From positions 20,157-84,156 of the forward strand of contig MNEL01000057.1 of NCBI GenBank assembly GCA_001917665.1: a DNA stretch of 64,000 nt, given 5' to 3'. The notes beneath the pieces were generated by a model. The model did not search any database. It was not told the origin of the DNA and saw nothing but the letters and a program-made list of their open reading frames with translations. Shown piece by piece: positions 43,172-50,936 of the stretch (its first letter is position 1; every line of letters begins with the position of its first letter). Source of the DNA: Gemmatimonadetes bacterium 13_1_40CM_69_22. Its GTDB lineage: Bacteria; Gemmatimonadota; Gemmatimonadetes; Gemmatimonadales; GWC2-71-9. Made by a program: the position numbers and the translations under genes.

Positions 43172-43690
43172 ATGCAGAAACGCACCGAGTCGTCTCATCG
43201 CGAGCTGATTCTGGCAATCGTCCGCCGCAGCGACCGTCATCCCACGGCCGACGACGTGTTCATGAGCGCGCGGGCGCACGTGCCGAGCATCAGCCTCACG
43301 ACGGTCTACCGCAACCTGCGCCGCCTCGTCAGCGACGGACAGCTGCGGGAGCGGATGTTCGGGGGCGTCAGCCGGTTCGACGCTCACCTGGAAGAGCACG
43401 GCCACCTCGTGTGCACGGAGTGCGGGGCGATCGGGGACCTCGCGGCGGAAGGCCAAGCCCTGGCGCAGTCCCTCAAGCCGACGGCGCCGTCCTGGCAGGT
43501 GGAGCATGTGGATATCGAGCTGCGCGGTCGCTGCCCCACCTGCCTGCGGAAGGCAGAGCGTGGCGCGTACACTGGCACGGCGCCGCACGCGCTGATCACG
43601 TCCCATAGGTCACCAGCCCCTTCGCGGCGAGCCCGTCGAGAAACGCCCCGACGTCCCGCTCGAGCCCCTCCGTCTGATAGCGCTGTGTGA
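43172..43690 (+). CDS. Fur-family metal or peroxide regulator
   Basis: 172 residues. The winged helix (HPTADDVFMSARAHVPSISL, TTVYRNLRRL) and the dimerisation domain with HLVCTECGAIGDL and RCPTCL give the two zinc CxxC pairs of Fur/PerR/Zur proteins. The last ~35 residues are an arginine/proline-rich tail antisense to the end of pqqD, a 95-bp 3' overlap, so the true end may be extended relative to its relatives. It sits on the opposite strand inside the pqq cluster and is divergent from pqqE, which it might control (inference). The PerR/Fur/Zur choice cannot be made. Confidence 0.88.
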   Translation: MQKRTESSHRELILAIVRRSDRHPTADDVFMSARAHVPSISLTTVYRNLRRLVSDGQLRERMFGGVSRFDAHLEEHGHLVCTECGAIGDLAAEGQALAQSLKPTAPSWQVEHVDIELRGRCPTCLRKAERGAYTGTAPHALITSHRSPAPSRRARRETPRRPARAPPSDSAV

Positions 43691-43874
43691 GCGTCGCGGC
43701 GACGGCCGCCACCGAGCGTGACCCGTCGCACAGGTGCAAGATCGCCGCGCCCGTCTCGTTCAGCGCCACGAGCCCTTCCGGGTAAAGCAGGACATGGCGC
43801 TTGCGCACCTCGTCCCACTGCAGCCGCGCCTTCGGAGCAATGCGCGGCAGCCCCGCCGCGGGCACCGGACTCAC
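43596..43874 (-). CDS. pqqD: PqqD, PqqA peptide chaperone
   Basis: 92 residues, the normal PqqD length. Winged-helix RRE-type pattern PRIAPKARLQWDEVRKRHVL, LLYPEGLVALNETGAAIL, LCDGSRSV and TYGT at the end. It binds PqqA and presents it to PqqE. The GTG start overlaps the pqqC stop as GTGA; the longer frame in the track of this region reads through pqqC and was trimmed. Its 3' end is antisense to the fur-like gene. Confidence 0.93.
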   Translation of the reverse strand: MSPVPAAGLPRIAPKARLQWDEVRKRHVLLYPEGLVALNETGAAILHLCDGSRSVAAVAATLTQRYQTEGLERDVGAFLDGLAAKGLVTYGT

Positions 43875-44605
43875 GGCGTCGATCCCGGCAGCGGCCCGCG
43901 CGCGACGGCGTCCAGGAGGCACCACAGGACGTCGCACTTGAATTCGAGTGCCGCGACGGCCCGCTGCTGCTCACCACGGGTGCGGCTGCGCTCCGTCACG
44001 AGGCCGAGCGCATGCTCCGCGTCGCGCGGCGCCTGCGAGAGACGGTTCTTGAAGTACTGCAACCCGTCCGGAGCGACCCAGGGATAATGGCTCAAGATCG
44101 CCGCGAGCCGCTCCTGCACGATCAGCGGCGCGAACAGCTCCGTGAGCGACGCCGCTACCGCCTCGAGCCAGGGCCTCGTCCGGCAGAAATTCACGTACGC
44201 ATCCACGGCGAAGCGGACGCCTGGGAGCAGGCGGCGGTGCGACAGCAGGTCTTCGCGGCGTACGCCCATCGCTTCCCCCAGCCGCACCCAAGCCTCGATA
44301 CCGCCCTCTTCCCCGTCCCGCCCGTCGTGATCGATGATCCGCTGGATCCAGCTGCGGCGGACGTCGGGCTCCGGACAGTTAGACAGAATGAGCGCGTCCT
44401 TGATCGGAATGTTGACCTGGTAGTAGAAGCGGTTCGCTACCCACAGCTCGAGCTCAGCGCGCGACAGCTCGCCCGCGTGCATGCGCCGGTTGAAGGGATG
44501 GAGGTGATGATAGCGCCGCTCGAGCACGTTGCGGAGACGGCGCACGAAATCGTCCCGCGACCACGGCCCTGCCTCCGACGCCGGCCGCGACGTCGCCGCG
44601 GTCAC
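43871..44605 (-). CDS. pqqC: PqqC, final ring-closing oxidase of PQQ synthesis
   Basis: 244 residues. HPFNRRMHAGELSRAELELW, RFYYQVNIPIKDALILSNC, RIIDHDG, LLPGVRFAVDAYVNFC and HYPWVAPDGLQYFKNRL match PqqC, the cofactor-free enzyme that does the last eight-electron oxidation and ring closure. ATGA overlap with pqqB; GTGA overlap with pqqD. Confidence 0.95.
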   Translation of the reverse strand: MTAATSRPASEAGPWSRDDFVRRLRNVLERRYHHLHPFNRRMHAGELSRAELELWVANRFYYQVNIPIKDALILSNCPEPDVRRSWIQRIIDHDGRDGEEGGIEAWVRLGEAMGVRREDLLSHRRLLPGVRFAVDAYVNFCRTRPWLEAVAASLTELFAPLIVQERLAAILSHYPWVAPDGLQYFKNRLSQAPRDAEHALGLVTERSRTRGEQQRAVAALEFKCDVLWCLLDAVARGPLPGSTP

Positions 44606-45510
44606 AGCTCGAACTCCATGCCGTCCTCCCCCACTTGAAGGCCGGCCGCCTCGACCTCGGCCCGCTCGGCGGAAGAGCGACCGAGCATGGGGTTGGTGTT
44701 ATTGATGTGCACGAGCACGGTCCGTTGCGCCCCTGCCCGCGGCAACAGCTGCATGCTCCCCTCGGGACCGCCGACGGGGAGATGTCCCATCTCCCGCGCC
44801 GAGGGTGCGTCCGTCCCCCCGGCCTCGGCGAGCTCGTCGTCCGACCAGAACGTCCCGTCGAACAGCAGCAGGCCGGCTCCGGCCGCTATCGACCGCACGG
44901 CGTCGTCCACGGCTCCCGCCGCGGGGACATAGGCGAGCGTCCCGCCGGTCCGCTCATCGGTGAGCCGTAGCCCCACGTCGTACGTCCCTGCGGCCGCCTG
45001 ACGGGCGTAGCGCGGGGGACGCCGCGCGACCGGCACAGCCGTACAGGCGATGCCGAGCTTCTTGCCCGCTGCGTCGGCGAGCGCGATCGCCTGGCCGTCG
45101 GGCAGCGTCCGCGGCTCGAGGCCGGCGTAGGCCGACAGGATGCGGAACAGCGGCCATTCGCGATCGAGCAGCCCCGCTACTCCGAGGGGCGCGTACACGG
45201 CGAGCTTCGTCGTCGCCTCGCGCAGCAGCAGCAAGCCGAGGGTGTGGTCGATCTCGCCGTCCGTGCAGACGGCGGCGCTGATCGGCGTGCCGCGAGCGCC
45301 GCGCGGCCAGAGCTCGGGGCGCGACGCGACCTGGACCCGCAGGTCGGGCGACGCGTTCAGCAGCACCCAGCGCGCGCCGTCCGCGCTGACCGCGACGGAA
45401 GATTGCGTGCGACCGGTCCCGCTGAGACGCGCCTCCTGGCAGTTGCGACAGCCACAGTTCCATTGCGGCAACCCGCCGCCGGCCGCGGAGCCGAGGATGA
45501 TGACGCGCAT
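44602..45510 (-). CDS. pqqB: PqqB, metallo-beta-lactamase-fold PQQ protein
   Basis: 302 residues. It starts RVIILGSAAGGGLPQWNCGC with the CxCxxC zinc-like motif; EIDHTLGLLLLRE and VHINNTNPMLGR are family signatures. PqqB hydroxylates the tyrosine side of the processed intermediate. An in-frame ATG 30 nt upstream (45540) has a GAGGGG before it, but it lies within a terminator-type hairpin, so I prefer 45510 despite its weak Shine-Dalgarno. Confidence 0.93.
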   Translation of the reverse strand: MRVIILGSAAGGGLPQWNCGCRNCQEARLSGTGRTQSSVAVSADGARWVLLNASPDLRVQVASRPELWPRGARGTPISAAVCTDGEIDHTLGLLLLREATTKLAVYAPLGVAGLLDREWPLFRILSAYAGLEPRTLPDGQAIALADAAGKKLGIACTAVPVARRPPRYARQAAAGTYDVGLRLTDERTGGTLAYVPAAGAVDDAVRSIAAGAGLLLFDGTFWSDDELAEAGGTDAPSAREMGHLPVGGPEGSMQLLPRAGAQRTVLVHINNTNPMLGRSSAERAEVEAAGLQVGEDGMEFEL

Positions 45511-45518
45511 AGATGAGG

Positions 45519-45551
45519 AAATTAAAGGGGCCGGGTTCATCACCCGGCCCC
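45519..45551 (-). terminator. Terminator/attenuator between pqqA and pqqB
   Basis: A perfect 10-bp stem (GGGGCCGGGT at 45527-45536 and its complement at 45542-45551) with a 5-nt loop. On the minus strand TTTAATTT follows it. It lies 23 nt after the pqqA stop and 9 nt before the pqqB ATG. Partial termination would yield more pqqA than pqqBC mRNA, as wanted for a precursor peptide. Confidence 0.75.
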
Positions 45552-45574
45552 TCGATCAGCCGTGCCAACCTGGT

Positions 45575-45649
45575 TCAGGCGGTGCCGGCGTACGCGCCGA
45601 CTTCCATCCCCAGCTCGACGACCTCGAATTCGGGCTTCGTCCACTTCAT
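45575..45649 (-). CDS. pqqA: PqqA, PQQ precursor peptide
   Basis: 24 residues, too short for automatic calling: MKWTKPEFEVVELGMEVGAY followed by AGTA. Glu16 and Tyr20 are the E-x3-Y pair joined to form PQQ. The family N-terminus (WTKPEF) and GMEV are clear. A strong AGGAGG lies 6-7 nt before the ATG. A sigma54-type promoter ends ~50 nt upstream and an attenuator-like hairpin follows. Confidence 0.95.
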   Translation of the reverse strand: MKWTKPEFEVVELGMEVGAYAGTA

Positions 45650-45697
45650 ATAACTCCTCCTGAAACGATGGTGGTCGACCCACTCAGGAGAAGGGTG

Positions 45698-45713
45698 TGC
45701 AGGCGTCGTGCCA
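45698..45713 (-). promoter_or_regulatory. Sigma54 (-24/-12) promoter of pqqA
   Basis: On the minus strand TGGCACGACGCCTGCA: GG and GC with the exact 10-bp spacing of sigma54 promoters, differing from TGGCACG-N4-TTGCA by one base. The predicted transcript start, near 45687, gives a ~38-nt leader with the Shine-Dalgarno. The gene next upstream encodes a sigma54 activator. Confidence 0.7.
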
Positions 45714-45794
45714 CGTCCGGCCGGACCGAGGTCCACCGTCACAACTCTGTGTCTCGCAAGCGAATGTCGTTCCTGACGATGGCCCGCGCAGCCG

Positions 45795-45852
45795 CCCAGT
45801 CAGGCCGGGGTGGTGAGGCATTTGACCCAGTCTGGGCGGAATCACCCAGTCA
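45795..45852 (-). promoter_or_regulatory. Candidate enhancer sites for the NtrC-type activator
   Basis: CCCAGTC occurs three times in the same direction: 45795, 45826 and 45845, spaced 31 and 19 bp (about three and two helical turns). The middle copy is also a CCCAG-T-CTGGG palindrome. They lie ~110-165 bp upstream of the predicted pqqA start, a normal distance for sigma54 enhancer sites. Confidence 0.55.
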
Positions 45853-45861
45853 AGGTCAAGG

Positions 45862-47268
45862 CTAGGACTGCAAACCGAACTTCTTCAGACGGTAGCGCAG
45901 CGTGTCCCGCGAGATCCCGAGACGCTGCGCCGCCTTAGTCTGGTTCCCGCCTGCCTCACGCAGCGCTTGCTCGATGATCGACTTCTCCCACTGACCCAAA
46001 TCGACACCCGATGGGGGCAACGTTGCCGCTCCAGGGCCCGCCGCTCCCGCCGCCGCGTCCGGCTGGGCGCGTAGCGGCGGCGCGCCATCCACGGGGCTAG
46101 TCAGCGACAGATGTTCGACATCCAATGTGGGACCCCGGCTCCACAGCACGGCTCGCTCGATGACATGGCTGAGCTCGCGAACGTTTCCCGGCCAGGGGTA
46201 GGAGCGCATCAAGTCGCGCGCAGGCGTGCTGAGGTCGCGCACCGCCTTCCCGTACTTGGCGTTGAAGACCCGCAGGAAATGCTCGGTGAGGAGCAGCACG
46301 TCCGTTCCGCGCTCGCGCAAGGGCGGGACGTCCAGCACGATCACCGCCAGGCGGAAATAGAGGTCCTTGCGGAACCGCTCTTGGCGCACCTCGCGCTCGA
46401 GATCGCGGTTCGTTGCAGCGATGATGCGAACATCGATCTTGCGCTCGCGCACGCTGCCCACGCGCCGCACGGCGCGCTCCTCGATCGCCCGCAGCAGCTT
46501 CCCCTGCACCGCGAGGTCGACGTCGCCGATCTCGTCGAGGAAGAGGAATCCGCCTTCGCCCGCCTCGACCAGCCCGGGCTTGGATTCCTTGGCATCGGTG
46601 AACGCGCCGCGCTCGTAGCCGAACAGCTCGGCCTCCATGAGGGTCGCCGGTAAGGCCGTACAGTTGACCTCGATGAACGGCTTCATGGAGCGGGGACCGG
46701 ACACATGCAGGGCGCGGGCCATCAGGCCTTTGCCGGTGCCCGTCTCACCGGTGAGGAGCACGGGTGGTATCTCGTCCAGCGCGGCGATCTGGCGCGCCCG
46801 CTCGAGCACCGCGCGGATGGCCGGCGAGTCGCCCAGCATTCCCTCGAACCCGACGTCCCGGGTGGCGCGCCGGCGGTAGTAGGACAGCTCCTGCTGCAGC
46901 AGGCGGTTTTCGCGCGCCCGGTCGGCCAGCAGCCTCAACTCCTCCAAATCGACCGGTTTCTTGACGTAGTCGAACGCGCCAAGCTTCACGGCCTCCACCG
47001 CCCCCTCGATCGAGCCGTAGGCCGTCAGCATGATCACCGGGATTACCGGATCGAACTCGCGGATCCGCTTGAGGAGATCGAGCCCGCTCATGCCGGGGAG
47101 CCGAACGTCCGCGAAGACGACATCGGGCTGGAGGCTCTCGATCAGCTCGAGCGCCTTCTCCCCGGTGCTCGCCACCTCCGCCTCATAGCCGTGGTCGGCC
47201 AGGAAGGCCTTGGCGGAGCGCGCCAGTGTGTGCTCGTCGTCGACGATCAGCACGGTCGAGCCGCTCAT
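45862..47268 (-). CDS. NtrC-family sigma54-dependent response regulator
   Basis: 468 residues. The receiver domain has phosphoacceptor Asp54 in VFADVRLPG and acidic pocket VDDE. The AAA+ domain has Walker A GETGTGKG, the sigma54-contact loop ERGAFTDA and the arginine-finger region ATNRDLE...FRKDLYFRL. The C-terminus has a Fis-type helix-turn-helix (ALREAGGNQTKAAQRLGISR). It should activate sigma54 promoters; one lies directly downstream in front of pqqA. It overlaps the histidine kinase gene by ATGA. Confidence 0.95.
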   Translation of the reverse strand: MSGSTVLIVDDEHTLARSAKAFLADHGYEAEVASTGEKALELIESLQPDVVFADVRLPGMSGLDLLKRIREFDPVIPVIMLTAYGSIEGAVEAVKLGAFDYVKKPVDLEELRLLADRARENRLLQQELSYYRRRATRDVGFEGMLGDSPAIRAVLERARQIAALDEIPPVLLTGETGTGKGLMARALHVSGPRSMKPFIEVNCTALPATLMEAELFGYERGAFTDAKESKPGLVEAGEGGFLFLDEIGDVDLAVQGKLLRAIEERAVRRVGSVRERKIDVRIIAATNRDLEREVRQERFRKDLYFRLAVIVLDVPPLRERGTDVLLLTEHFLRVFNAKYGKAVRDLSTPARDLMRSYPWPGNVRELSHVIERAVLWSRGPTLDVEHLSLTSPVDGAPPLRAQPDAAAGAAGPGAATLPPSGVDLGQWEKSIIEQALREAGGNQTKAAQRLGISRDTLRYRLKKFGLQS

Positions 47269-48776
47269 GCGAGGTGGCGTACCGGCGTTTGGGTCGCCGC
47301 GGGCGACGCGGCCGCAGCGGGCGCGGGATCACCACCGGCGACCGGCAGCACGATGCGAACGGTCGTGCCGCGACCCACCGTGCTGGCGATCTCCAGCCGT
47401 CCGCCCGCCTCCTCGACGTACCGCTTCGCGATCGCGAGCCCGAGACCCGTTCCCTCGGGACGCGTCGTGAAGAAGGGCTCACCCAGGTTTGGCAAAATCT
47501 CCGCCGGAATCCCGGGCCCTGAGTCCGTGATCTCGAGCACGACACCGTTCGCGCCGCCCTGGGCACTCGCCGCGATCTCGAGCCGCCCTCCGTCGGGGGA
47601 GCGCATGGCATCGAGCGCGTTAGACACGATCTCGGTCAGCGCCTGCTCCAAGCGCATCGGATCGACTCGAATCTCGGGGAGCGCCGCCGGACAGCTCGTC
47701 ACCAGCTCGACCCCGCGCTGGCGCAGCAGCTCGGAGAAGCCGGCGAGCGCGCCCTCGACCAGCGACTGCACGCTCTCCCGGAGCGGGTGGAACGGAGTGG
47801 GCCGGGAGAATGCCAACAGGTGAGCGATCCGCAGATCGAGCCGATCGACCTGCTCGACGATGGCCTGCAACTGTTCGCGGGCGGCGGGTGCCTCGACGCG
47901 GCGCTGGGCGAGCTGCGCCGCCGCGCGCAGGCTTGCCAGCGGGTTCCGCAGCCCGTGGGCCACCGCCGCCGCCATCTGTCCGATCGAGGCCAGTTTCTCG
48001 GACTGGACCAGCTGCGCGCGGGATTGGCGGAGCTGCTCGGTCATCTGAGCGAACGCGCGCGCCAGGTCGCCGATTTCGTCGCGCGAGCGCGGCTGGATCG
48101 CGCGGTCCAAGTCGCCTGCGCCCACGACCGCCATGGCCGCGCGCAGCTCACTGATCGGACGCGTCAGGCCACGAGAAATGAGCCACGACGCCACGAGACC
48201 CGCCACCAGCGCGAGTAAGCTGATCGCCCACAGGACGCGGCGTTCCGTCTCGACGATCCCCGCCACTTGGGTAACCGCTCGCTGGACGCTGAACTCGCGC
48301 GCCTGACGGTAGATCTCGCGGTTCACCGCCGCGAGGGCGGGTTGCAGGCGCTCCACGAGCTCCTGTCGCGCCGTGAGGTAGGCCGCCTGGCGTTGCCCGG
48401 AATCGTACAGGGTGAAGACGCGACCCGCGACCGCTCGAATATCGTTTTCGATCTTCCGAACGCCGTCCGCGAGCTTGATGTCGTCGGGAGGAAGCCCCGC
48501 GGCCCAGCGATCGAGCCAGTAGTCCACCACTTGCTCGGTGAGCGGAAACTCCTGCTTGGCCGCAGGGTCGCCGCTCAGGTAGCGCCAGACCACTTGCGTC
48601 TGGTTGAACATGGCGTCTTCCACTTCGGCGTACGTCCGCGAGTGCGCCAGGCGCTGACGCAGCGTCTCCAGTGTCCCCCGCTCGAGCGCGTTGGTCCGAA
48701 TCGCCTGGATCCCCACGAGCAACGTGGGGAGGACCATCAAGGAGAAGCCCAGCAGGAGCTTGCGCTGGAGGGTCAT
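47265..48776 (-). CDS. Membrane sensor histidine kinase
   Basis: 503 residues. Membrane helices at ~8-26 and ~183-203 enclose a helical periplasmic sensor (~30-180). HAMP domain GLTRPISELRAAMAVV, then HisKA with His274 in AVAHGLRNPLASLR, then the ATP domain with EIVSNALDAM, DSGPGIP and GTGLGLAIAKRY. It should phosphorylate the overlapping NtrC-type regulator. The ligand is unknown; an alcohol, aldehyde or PQQ-related signal would fit the context (inference). Confidence 0.93.
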   Translation of the reverse strand: MTLQRKLLLGFSLMVLPTLLVGIQAIRTNALERGTLETLRQRLAHSRTYAEVEDAMFNQTQVVWRYLSGDPAAKQEFPLTEQVVDYWLDRWAAGLPPDDIKLADGVRKIENDIRAVAGRVFTLYDSGQRQAAYLTARQELVERLQPALAAVNREIYRQAREFSVQRAVTQVAGIVETERRVLWAISLLALVAGLVASWLISRGLTRPISELRAAMAVVGAGDLDRAIQPRSRDEIGDLARAFAQMTEQLRQSRAQLVQSEKLASIGQMAAAVAHGLRNPLASLRAAAQLAQRRVEAPAAREQLQAIVEQVDRLDLRIAHLLAFSRPTPFHPLRESVQSLVEGALAGFSELLRQRGVELVTSCPAALPEIRVDPMRLEQALTEIVSNALDAMRSPDGGRLEIAASAQGGANGVVLEITDSGPGIPAEILPNLGEPFFTTRPEGTGLGLAIAKRYVEEAGGRLEIASTVGRGTTVRIVLPVAGGDPAPAAAASPAATQTPVRHLA

Positions 48777-48900
48777 GGGACGGTGTTGGGCATCCGCGGC
48801 ATGGTGGGAATTCTAGCGCAGATGTGGACAGTTGGGATTAGCCTGGACGGGCGCACTCTCAGGGCGCGAATTACAACCACGGCACGCGTCCGCGGTGTTA

Positions 48901-48919
48901 CCCGGGCTGAGAGCCCGGG
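48901..48919. terminator. Short CCCGGGCT hairpin after the aminotransferase
   Basis: CCCGGGCT-GAG-AGCCCGGG, an 8-bp stem, lies directly after the aminotransferase stop. Its 15-bp core CGGGCTCTCAGCCCG recurs (on the other strand) at 33517-33531 upstream of the BNR gene. No T-run is present, so it may be a small dispersed palindrome. Confidence 0.45.
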
Positions 48920-48921
48920 CT

Positions 48922-50094
48922 TCATCCCATCGCTGCCAGCACGTCCTCCAACCCTTCCAGCGTCCCATCCACGGTTCCCTCGTCGTGCGCCAGCGACACA
49001 AAGTTGTACGCCGTCCGCTTGAACAACACGCCACGCGCCGCGCACCCGCGCGCCACATCGCGCGAGATGTGCTCCGCCGCAAAATGCAGGAAACACATCT
49101 CCGCGATCCCGCCGACGCCGGTCACGAGATCCCCGTGCTCGCGGTGCAGCCGATGCAAGCCGTGCAGCAGGTGCGTGCCGACCCGGTGCAGATGCACGCA
49201 CACGCTTTCGCGGTCCATCACTTCGAGCGTCGTCTTCGCCGCCGCGAGCGCCACGCCCTCCGTCGCGAGGGTCGACGAGATCCACGTGCGGGACACACCC
49301 GCCATGAGGTCCGTCCGACCCCCGACTGCCGCGAGGGGGAACCCGTTCGCGAGCGCTTTGCCGAGCACCATCAGGTCCGGCCGGACGCCGAAGCGCTCGG
49401 CGGCGCCGCCGATCGCGAGCCGGAACGCCGTCTTGATCTCGTCGAACACCAACACCGCTCCGACGCGCTGCGTCTCCACCCGCAGCACCTCGAGCCACTC
49501 GCGCGTGGGCTCGACCACTACCACCGGTTCCACCACGACGACCGCCAGGCGGTCTCCCGCTTCGCGGATCAGCCGGCGCGTCGCGTCGGCGTCGTTGAAC
49601 GGCAGCTCGGCGTACAGAGCGCGAGTCGAGGCGGGCACGCCGTCGGCTCCCTGGCACCAGTCGAGCCAGCCGTGGTAGCCGCAGCCGAGCACCTGCTCGC
49701 GCCCGGTGGCAACGCGGGCGAGCCGCACCGCCGCGGCCACAGCCTCCGCGCCCGTCTTGAGAAACCGCACCCGCTCGATCCACGGGATGCGACGGCTCAG
49801 CGCTTCGGCGAGCTCTTCTTCCAGCACCGGGGGGAGCGGACCCACGACGCCCGCCGCGATCGCCTGCTCGGCCGCGCGATTCACGTCCGGATAGCCGTAG
49901 CCGAGCGCCACGGCGCCCAGCGCCATGACGTAGTCCACGTACTCCCGGCCCCGGGCGTCCCACACGCGGCAACCGGACGCCCGCACCATCCGCTCCGGGA
50001 CGCCCGCGTCCTCGCCCGGCTCGGCGCCACCGAACAAGGCATCCGGCCGCAAGCTAGCGGTCGACGTGAATCCCGGAACGCGCCAGTCGCTCAC
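48922..50094 (-). CDS. Class III PLP aminotransferase (glutamate-1-semialdehyde aminomutase-like)
   Basis: 390 residues. PLP lysine in VLGKALANGFPLAAVGG, aspartate in VLVFDEIKTAFR, and the N-terminal WDARGREYVDYVMALGAVAL typical of GSA aminomutases. It is shorter than HemL (about 430) and has no hem genes beside it, so a sugar or secondary-metabolite aminotransferase is likely. GTG start at 50094 with AGGTGG upstream, overlapping the methyltransferase gene by 41 nt. Confidence 0.85.
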   Translation of the reverse strand: MSDWRVPGFTSTASLRPDALFGGAEPGEDAGVPERMVRASGCRVWDARGREYVDYVMALGAVALGYGYPDVNRAAEQAIAAGVVGPLPPVLEEELAEALSRRIPWIERVRFLKTGAEAVAAAVRLARVATGREQVLGCGYHGWLDWCQGADGVPASTRALYAELPFNDADATRRLIREAGDRLAVVVVEPVVVVEPTREWLEVLRVETQRVGAVLVFDEIKTAFRLAIGGAAERFGVRPDLMVLGKALANGFPLAAVGGRTDLMAGVSRTWISSTLATEGVALAAAKTTLEVMDRESVCVHLHRVGTHLLHGLHRLHREHGDLVTGVGGIAEMCFLHFAAEHISRDVARGCAARGVLFKRTAYNFVSLAHDEGTVDGTLEGLEDVLAAMG

Positions 50095-50803
50095 CGTATT
50101 TCACCACCTCGATGGCCATCGCGCGCAGCAGCTTCGCCTCACGCTGGTCGAGCGGGGTGCGGTGGATGATCTCGCGCACCGTCCGCATCACGCCTTCGGC
50201 CTGGCGCGTCTTGAAGAACTCGATCACCCGAAGCGCCGCCTCGACGTCGGCGAACAGCCGCTCCAAGTCTTCCCCGGCCGCCGGCGGCGCCTCGCGGCGC
50301 GGCGTCTTGAAGGGGCGGGCGTCGTCGCCGCGCGCCAGCGCCAGCTCGTACAGCATCAGGACCACCGCGTGCCCGAGCTGCAGCGAGGCGTAGGCGGGAT
50401 TGGTCGGAATCGTGACGACTCGGTGGCACAGGTCGAGTGCCTCGTTCGGGAGCCCCTTGTCCTCGCGTCCGAAGAGTAGCGCCACGAGCCCCGCCTCGGC
50501 CTGCGCGACGATCTCGGCCGCGGCCCGGCGCGGGCGCTGCGCGTTGCGCTTCGCGCTCCGCTCCCGCGCGGTGAACCCGACCACGTGCACGCAGTCGGCC
50601 AGCGCTCGCTCGAGCCGATCGTAGCGCGCCACGCGCGCCAGAACGTCCTGCGTCTGGTGCGCGATTCCCTCGACCCGGTACGGGTCGTACTCGCGCGGAT
50701 TCACCAGCCGCAAATCCCGGAAGCCGAAATTCTTGAGGGCGCGCACGACGTGGGCGATGTTGACCAGGTCTTGGGGCTCGTGGAGCACCACGACCACGCT
50801 CAT
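50054..50803 (-). CDS. TrmJ/SpoU-family RNA methyltransferase
   Basis: 249 residues. SPOUT knot motifs: VLHEPQDLVNIAHVVRALKN with the ribose-contact Asn/Arg, LLFGREDKGLPNEAL and TIPTNPAYASLQLGHAVVLM. The family (TrmJ/LasT) methylates the 2'-OH of tRNA position 32. A helical C-terminal extension (EDLERLFADVEAALRVIEFF) matches TrmJ. The ATG at 50803 touches the repeat element upstream, which leaves no Shine-Dalgarno. Confidence 0.88.
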   Translation of the reverse strand: MSVVVVLHEPQDLVNIAHVVRALKNFGFRDLRLVNPREYDPYRVEGIAHQTQDVLARVARYDRLERALADCVHVVGFTARERSAKRNAQRPRRAAAEIVAQAEAGLVALLFGREDKGLPNEALDLCHRVVTIPTNPAYASLQLGHAVVLMLYELALARGDDARPFKTPRREAPPAAGEDLERLFADVEAALRVIEFFKTRQAEGVMRTVREIIHRTPLDQREAKLLRAMAIEVVKYGERLARSGIHVDR

Positions 50804-50804
50804 A

Positions 50805-50934
50805 GATGGAATGCGGGATGGGGAGTGTCCAATGCGGAATGCGGAGTGCGGAATGCGGAACTGCAAGGAAAGGTCGTTCGCCTTGCGGCAACCGCCCTTA
50901 CATTCCGCATTCCACATTCCGCATTCCGCATTCG
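50805..50934. repeat. Inverted period-7 GGAATGC element, copy 2
   Basis: The left arm at 50807-50860 has tandem GGAATGC-type units; the right arm at 50900-50933 is inverted (CATTCCGCATTCC). The centre contains AAGGTCGTTCGC at 50870-50881, shared exactly (on the other strand) with the copy at 58.7 kb. It fills the whole gap between the heparinase stop and the methyltransferase ATG. Confidence 0.8.
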
Positions 50935-50936
50935 TC

